This document shows, one piece after another, positions 14,954 to 18,593 of a stretch of 18,593 bases of DNA (position 1 is its first letter; each line of letters starts with the position of its first letter). Under the pieces are notes generated by a model. It was not told where the DNA came from and ran no database searches. It saw only the letters and a list, made by a program, of their open reading frames with translations. A program made the translations under genes and the position numbers. Source of the stretch: Clostridia bacterium (GTDB lineage: Bacteria > Bacillota_A > Clostridia > Christensenellales > UBA1750); contig JAFPSR010000045.1 of assembly GCA_017413675.1 (NCBI GenBank), positions 1 through 18,593 on the forward strand, given 5' to 3'.

Positions 14954-15226
14954 ATGAATAAGGCTGCTATCGTAGCTGCTATCGCCGAAAAGAGCGGTTT
15001 CACAAAGAAAGAAGCCGAGAAGGCTCTCAATGCGTTTGTAGATGTTGTAGAGGAAGCTCTGCAGAAGGACGAAAAAGTTCAGATCGTCGGTTTCGGCACT
15101 TTCGAGACCAAAATGCGCAAAGAGCGTACCGGCACCAATCCCCAGAACGGCGAAGTTATGAAGATTGCAGCTGCCCGCGCTCCCGTGTTCAAAGCCGGCA
15201 AGCGTCTGAAGGACAACCTGAACTAA
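14954..15226 (+). CDS. hup: DNA-binding protein HU
   Basis: A 90-aa protein of standard HU length. The N-terminal helices MNKAAIVAAIAEKSGFTKKE and ALNAFVDVVEEAL, the VQIVGFGTFE beta-strand and the DNA-binding arm with RKERTGTNPQNGEVMKI, including the intercalating-type Pro in NPQNG, are all present. The C-terminus FKAGKRLKDNLN is typical. HU bends and compacts DNA as a dimer in the nucleoid. AGGAGGGG lies before the ATG, and Arg codons are only CGT/CGC, consistent with high expression. It has its own promoter and terminator although it is set inside the flippase-mazG-S4 block. Confidence 0.97.
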   Translation: MNKAAIVAAIAEKSGFTKKEAEKALNAFVDVVEEALQKDEKVQIVGFGTFETKMRKERTGTNPQNGEVMKIAAARAPVFKAGKRLKDNLN

Positions 15227-15244
15227 TTTCATTTAGTGAAATAC

Positions 15245-15277
15245 ACCTCTGCATCCCTGCAGAGGTATATTTTTATT
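15245..15277 (+). terminator. Rho-independent terminator after HU
   Basis: ACCTCTGCA (15245-15253) and TGCAGAGGT (15258-15266) form a perfect 9-bp stem with a 4-nt loop, followed by ATATTTTTATTT. Only 25 bases remain before the start of the next gene. Confidence 0.9.
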
Positions 15278-15302
15278 TGAATCATGGAAAAGGAATATAG
15301 GC

Positions 15303-15560
15303 ATGCGTTTAGATAAATACCTGAAAGTATCCCGGATCATCAAGCGTCGCACCGTGGCCAACGATGTGGCGGACATGGGCCGTGTTTCCGTCAACGGAAG
15401 AACCGTAAAGCCCTCTTATGATGTAAAAGTCGGGGATATAATTGAAATCCAGTTCGGCAGTTCCCTGAACCGCTATGAAGTACTCTCCATTTCGGAACAT
15501 ACCACGAAAGCGGGAGCCGCAGACCTGTACCGCATACTCCCGGGGGCTAAAAATGAATAA
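15303..15560 (+). CDS. rqcP: S4-domain RNA-binding protein, RqcP/YabO (HslR) type
   Basis: An 85-aa protein made almost entirely of an S4 RNA-binding domain: MRLDKYLKVSRIIKRRTVAN (1-20), then GRVSVNGRTVKPSYDVKVGD with the usual Gly-Asn-Gly turn and basic surface. Its length and position next to mazG match YabO of Bacillus, now called RqcP, which assists RqcH in adding alanine tails to stalled nascent chains on 50S subunits. The E. coli relative is the heat-shock protein HslR. AAGGAA precedes the ATG. The stop overlaps the ispDF start by eight bases (ATGAATAA), so the two genes are translationally coupled. It follows the HU terminator with no room for a recognisable promoter. Confidence 0.8.
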   Translation: MRLDKYLKVSRIIKRRTVANDVADMGRVSVNGRTVKPSYDVKVGDIIEIQFGSSLNRYEVLSISEHTTKAGAADLYRILPGAKNE

Positions 15561-16722
15561 CACCTGTTATGCCGTCGTAGTCGCAGCCGGGAGCGGGATA
15601 CGTGCGGGAACCGGCAATAAGCTCCTTCTTCCCCTTCACGGGAAGCCGGTCCTTTATTATTCCCTCCGGGCTTTGGAAGACAGTTCCCGGATCCAGGGGA
15701 TCATCCTGGTCTGCCAGCCCCATCAGGAACAGGAATACCGTAAGCTTGTCAGTTGTTATGGCTTTACGAAAGTCATCCGTTTTGTAGACGGCGGGGATAC
15801 CCGTACAAAATCCGTTTATAACGGTCTCTGTGCCCTGCCGGATGACTGTGAAACCGTCCTGATCCAGGACGGGGCCCGTCCGCTGCTTTCCGCGAAATTG
15901 ATCAAGGACTGCCTCTCTTCCGTTGATGAATTCGGCAGCGGTGTTGCCGCTGGACCTGTCATCGATACTGTTAAAGAAACAGACCGGGAAGAAATGGTGC
16001 TCTCTACGCCGGACCGCAGTACCTTACGGGCCGTGCAGACACCCCAGTGTTTCCGGTATGAACTTTTGTTCCCGTCCTATGAAAAGGCCATTGCGGAAAA
16101 CTGGCAGGTTACCGATGACGCCTCCGTCCTGGAGAAAGCTGGAATCCCTGTCCATTTGGTCCTGAACCCTTCCCCCAACAACAAGCTGACTACAGCGGAG
16201 GATATTGCCGTGCTCGAAGCTTTATTGCCCGTACAATCCATTCCCGTAACCGGGATGGGTTATGACGTCCATCGCCTGGTCGAAGGCCGTGAACTCATTC
16301 TGTGCGGGATTTCCGTTCCTTATGAAAAGGGCCTGCTGGGGCATTCCGACGCGGATGTTGCCCTGCACGCATTAATGGATGCCATTCTTGGCTGTGCCGC
16401 ACTCGGGGATATCGGTGTGCACTTCCCGGATACCGACCCTGCCTATGCGGGGATTTCCTCTGCTGTGCTCTTCGAACGAATAATGGAACTCGTGCGGGAA
16501 AAGGGCTGCCGTATTACGCACTGCGACATCACGATCGTCTGCCAAAGGCCGAAACTTGCCCCGTATATTCCCTCCATGCGCGCCAAAACCGCCTCGCTTC
16601 TCCGCCTCCCGGAAAAAATGGTGAATATAAAAGCCACCACCACCGAGAAACTTGGGTTTACCGGCGATGGCAGCGGGATTGCGGCTTATGCGGTTGCCAA
16701 CGGGATCCTGACGGCGGACTAA
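15553..16722 (+). CDS. ispDF: Bifunctional IspD-IspF: MEP cytidylyltransferase / MECDP synthase
   Basis: A 389-aa fusion for the non-mevalonate isoprenoid pathway. IspD (1 to about 226) has the nucleotide-binding loop VVVAAGSGIRAG, VDGGDTRTKSVYNGL, LIQDGARPLL and STLRAVQTPQCF, and joins CTP to methylerythritol phosphate. IspF (about 232-389) has the zinc site D238-V239-H240 in GYDVHRL and LGHSDADVALHALMDAILG. The KATTTEKLGFTGDGSGI block near the C-terminus is also present. It cyclises the CDP-ME phosphate product to MEcPP. The intermediate kinase IspE is encoded elsewhere. The start at 15553 lies inside the end of the S4 gene, after GGGGG; an in-frame ATG at 15475 would overlap it further and add non-conserved residues. 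The stop overlaps the convergent methyltransferase stop by four bases. Confidence 0.95.
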   Translation: MNNTCYAVVVAAGSGIRAGTGNKLLLPLHGKPVLYYSLRALEDSSRIQGIILVCQPHQEQEYRKLVSCYGFTKVIRFVDGGDTRTKSVYNGLCALPDDCETVLIQDGARPLLSAKLIKDCLSSVDEFGSGVAAGPVIDTVKETDREEMVLSTPDRSTLRAVQTPQCFRYELLFPSYEKAIAENWQVTDDASVLEKAGIPVHLVLNPSPNNKLTTAEDIAVLEALLPVQSIPVTGMGYDVHRLVEGRELILCGISVPYEKGLLGHSDADVALHALMDAILGCAALGDIGVHFPDTDPAYAGISSAVLFERIMELVREKGCRITHCDITIVCQRPKLAPYIPSMRAKTASLLRLPEKMVNIKATTTEKLGFTGDGSGIAAYAVANGILTAD

Positions 16723-17885
16723 AACACCTGCAGGAACACACATTTCAGATATTGCGACTCGTCCAGGGCCGGGAGGATCGGATGATCTTTTCCCTGCCCT
16801 CTTTTTTCGATCATGCGGATCTGCTTCTTTGCGTCCCTGGAAGATTCCACGAGCATGTTCATAAAGGCGTCATAGGAAACATGCTGGGAACAGGAACAGG
16901 TAATCAGGAAACCGCCCTCTTTTACCAGCTTCATCGCCCTGAGATTGATCTCCTTGTACCCGCGCAGGGCACTCTCGATCATGTGGCGGGATTTTGTAAA
17001 CGCGGGCGGGTCCAGGATTACCACATCATACTGCATACCGGATGCTACTTTTTCCCGCAGGGCATCAAATACATTGGCTTCTGTATAGGAAACATTTTCC
17101 AGCCGGTTGAGGTCTACATTCTTCTTTGCCATTGCAAGCGCTTCCGGGGAGATATCCAGCGCTTCGACGCGTTGGGCGCCATAGGATGCAGCATGCACGG
17201 CAAAAGCGCCCGTATGGCAGCAGCAGTCCAGTACACTGGCCCCGTTCACGATCGGGCGGATTGCAGCACGGTTCTCCTTCTGATCAAGGAAATACCCGGT
17301 TTTCTGCCCGTTGACGGTATCCACCAGGAAGCGAAGGCCGTTCTCGGTCATCTCCACAACAGCATCCGGATTCCCGGCCAGGACGCCGGTGCTTTCTTCC
17401 AGTCCTTCCAGGCGCCGTACCGGGACATCGTTGCGTTCATATACACCCTTAGCCCCGGTTATTTCCATCAGGGAATGCGCCATGCTTTCCTTGTAACGTT
17501 CCATGCCCAAAGACAGGCACTGCATCACACAGGTATCCGCAAACTTATCGATGATCATCCCGGGCAGGAAATCCGCTTCGGAATGAACCACGCGGCAGGA
17601 CATTGGGTCACAGAAGCGGAGCCGGTAATCCCAGGCCCGCTGCAGCCGGCGGTGGAAAAACGCTTCATCAATAGGCTCTTCTTCCCGGCTCAGGACCCGA
17701 AGGGTCAACTGGCTGTTCGGATTATAGATCGCCATCCCCATGAACCGCCCTTTGGCACTCAGCACGCGGACAACATCCCCGGGTTTCGGTTCCTCCCGAA
17801 CCTCGGTAACGTCACTGCGGTACACCCACGGATGTCCTTTGTCAATCGTCTTTTCTCTTCCTGCTTTTACGATACAGATACCCAT
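16719..17885 (-). CDS. RlmI-type class I SAM-dependent rRNA methyltransferase with PUA domain
   Basis: A 388-aa protein. The N-terminal PUA-like domain (1 to about 70) starts VKAGREKTIDKGHPWVYRSD. The central part has the family's NDVPVRRLEGL and KTGYFLDQKENR. The C-terminal methyltransferase domain has SAM motif I VLDCCCHTGAFAVHA (218-232), with ALDISPEAL after it. The active-site block is DPPAF (292-296), followed by TCSCSQHVS. RlmI makes m5C at a position of 23S rRNA; the exact target of this homologue is not certain. The annotated ATG fits the family's start but has a weak ribosome site (GGGGA about 14 nt upstream). The 3' end converges on ispDF with overlapping stops and no terminator between. 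It is divergent from greA. Confidence 0.88.
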   Translation of the reverse strand: MGICIVKAGREKTIDKGHPWVYRSDVTEVREEPKPGDVVRVLSAKGRFMGMAIYNPNSQLTLRVLSREEEPIDEAFFHRRLQRAWDYRLRFCDPMSCRVVHSEADFLPGMIIDKFADTCVMQCLSLGMERYKESMAHSLMEITGAKGVYERNDVPVRRLEGLEESTGVLAGNPDAVVEMTENGLRFLVDTVNGQKTGYFLDQKENRAAIRPIVNGASVLDCCCHTGAFAVHAASYGAQRVEALDISPEALAMAKKNVDLNRLENVSYTEANVFDALREKVASGMQYDVVILDPPAFTKSRHMIESALRGYKEINLRAMKLVKEGGFLITCSCSQHVSYDAFMNMLVESSRDAKKQIRMIEKRGQGKDHPILPALDESQYLKCVFLQVF

Positions 17886-17936
17886 ACGGAATTGCCGGTC
17901 CCCTTGGGACCTTTCCTTTCCTGATTTTCCTACGAA

Positions 17937-17945
17937 AGTATAGCA
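17937..17945 (-). promoter_or_regulatory. Extended -10 promoter for the RlmI-like gene
   Basis: On the minus strand the sequence reads TGC-TATACT (17945-17937), an extended -10 element with no convincing -35 box. The predicted leader is about 45 nt and contains the small hairpin GGTCCC-aag-GGGACC-like segment at 17898-17912, close to the start codon, which might affect initiation. Confidence 0.5.
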
Positions 17946-18012
17946 TACTCAGGGCAGGTCCCGAAAGTGTTTGTTTTTCTCCCGGCAGTGCAGTGAATTA
18001 ACGGTTTTACGA

Positions 18013-18041
18013 TTGACAGCGAACATTCTCTTTCATATAAT
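18013..18041 (+). promoter_or_regulatory. Perfect-consensus sigma-A promoter of greA
   Basis: TTGACA (18013-18018) and TATAAT (18036-18041) are separated by exactly 17 bp, the full consensus in both boxes and spacing. The predicted transcript begins near 18048, giving a leader of about 65 nt. The leader contains an imperfect hairpin (AAGCTGC at about 18059 with GCAGCGCTT at about 18078-18086). Confidence 0.9.
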
Positions 18042-18114
18042 ACACCCGTTAAGAAAGAAAGCTGCCCAATTCATGGCGCAGCGCTTCTTGTATATACCTA
18101 TGGGAGGTTACACT

Positions 18115-18593
18115 ATGGCATCCAACAACGTTCCCGAAAATGATCAGCTGATCATGTCTTTGGAAGCAATCACGAAACTGGAAGAGGAACTCGAAGAGCT
18201 CCGTACTGTGAAAAGACAGGAAGTTTCCGCCCGTATCGCGCAGGCCCGTGCCTTCGGGGACATTTCTGAAAACTCCGAATATGACGAAGCCAAGAACGAA
18301 CAGGCTTTTATTGAAGGCCGTATTCTGACGCTGGAGAACATGCTCCGGGTCGTTAAGGTACTGGATGAAGGCGAACTGGATACCGAGACCGTCAGTGTCG
18401 GTTCCACAGTCGATGTACATAATGTCGAAAGAAACATGGACGCCACCTACGTCATGGTTTCTTCCACCGAAGCAGATCCCCTGAAGGGCCGTATTTCCAA
18501 CGAATCCCCGATCGGCCGTGCCCTGATCGGCCAGCATCTGGGATCTACCGTATCCGTTACCGTACCGGCCGGCGTCATGCATCTGCAGATCAC
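18115..18593 (+). CDS. greA: Transcription elongation factor GreA (cut by window edge)
   Basis: 159 residues are visible and the frame is still open at the right edge. The N-terminal coiled coil carries LEAITKLEEELEELRTVKR, IAQARAFGDISENSEYDEAK and NEQAFIEGRI. The acidic tip residues D49 and E52 correspond to those that help RNA polymerase cleave backtracked transcripts. The C-terminal domain includes VGSTVDVHNVE, NESPIGRALIGQHLGSTVSV and VPAGVMHLQI, which is near the normal end of GreA, so only a few codons are missing. An N-terminal extension of about eight residues precedes the usual start. GGGAGG precedes the ATG. The perfect-consensus promoter and CGT-biased Arg codons point to strong expression. 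Confidence 0.95.
   Translation, partial: MASNNVPENDQLIMSLEAITKLEEELEELRTVKRQEVSARIAQARAFGDISENSEYDEAKNEQAFIEGRILTLENMLRVVKVLDEGELDTETVSVGSTVDVHNVERNMDATYVMVSSTEADPLKGRISNESPIGRALIGQHLGSTVSVTVPAGVMHLQI

Noticed and set aside
15475..15552. Upstream in-frame ATG for ispDF
   Set aside because: It would add 26 residues encoded inside the S4 gene, with no conservation to IspD; the ATG at 15553 is directly before the nucleotide-binding strand.
16752..17924. 390-codon plus-strand open frame
   Set aside because: It is a shadow of the RlmI-like methyltransferase gene, whose SAM motif and DPPAF block are on the minus strand.

Overview
The window looks like a chromosomal segment of a moderately high-GC Bacillota, probably a gut or rumen member of the Clostridia or Negativicutes. 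The reasons are the flippase (SpoVB/YabM type) - MazG (YabN type) - S4-domain (YabO/RqcP type) block known from this phylum, the GGGtGRT family protein, the fused IspD-IspF enzyme, strong AGGAGG-like ribosome binding sites and sigma-A-type promoters. The genus cannot be fixed from the sequence. No tRNA, rRNA, CRISPR array or prophage module was found. All calls come from reading motifs by eye; no database search was run.

Left edge (1-2902). The window opens inside a group II intron on the minus strand. Its 5' end (position 135) lies five bases past an intrinsic-terminator hairpin that would end transcription of an XRE/S24-like regulator (261-962, minus). Divergent from the regulator is a two-gene operon: a NifU-N-like iron-sulfur scaffold (1124-1816) and a GGGtGRT family protein (1835-2833), closed by a strong terminator. 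The pair has no settled function. Its Arg codon choice looks like that of highly expressed genes, which makes it the best candidate here for an undescribed system.

Signalling and membrane genes (3020-6751). A response regulator and a histidine kinase overlap by four bases. The kinase has an unusually acidic extracytoplasmic segment. A DUF1295 (steroid-5-alpha-reductase-like) membrane protein follows, then a convergent six-helix membrane protein of unknown function.

Sugar/phosphatase operon (6879-11067, minus). Transcribed from right to left, it encodes a CX5R phosphatase with an extra N-terminal domain, a metallo-beta-lactamase-fold hydrolase, a GH29 alpha-L-fucosidase-like enzyme without a signal peptide, and an aldose-1-epimerase-like protein whose 5' end looks truncated. 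No transporter is present, so the substrate must enter through genes elsewhere or arise inside the cell.

Housekeeping block (11277-18593). On the plus strand are a VanZ-like protein, a MOP-superfamily flippase, a two-domain MazG, the nucleoid protein HU with its own promoter and terminator, an S4 RNA-binding protein of the RqcP type, and fused IspD-IspF for isoprenoid precursors. A minus-strand RlmI-type methyltransferase converges on ispDF with overlapping stop codons. Divergent from it is greA, driven by a perfect-consensus promoter and cut by the right edge near its C-terminus.
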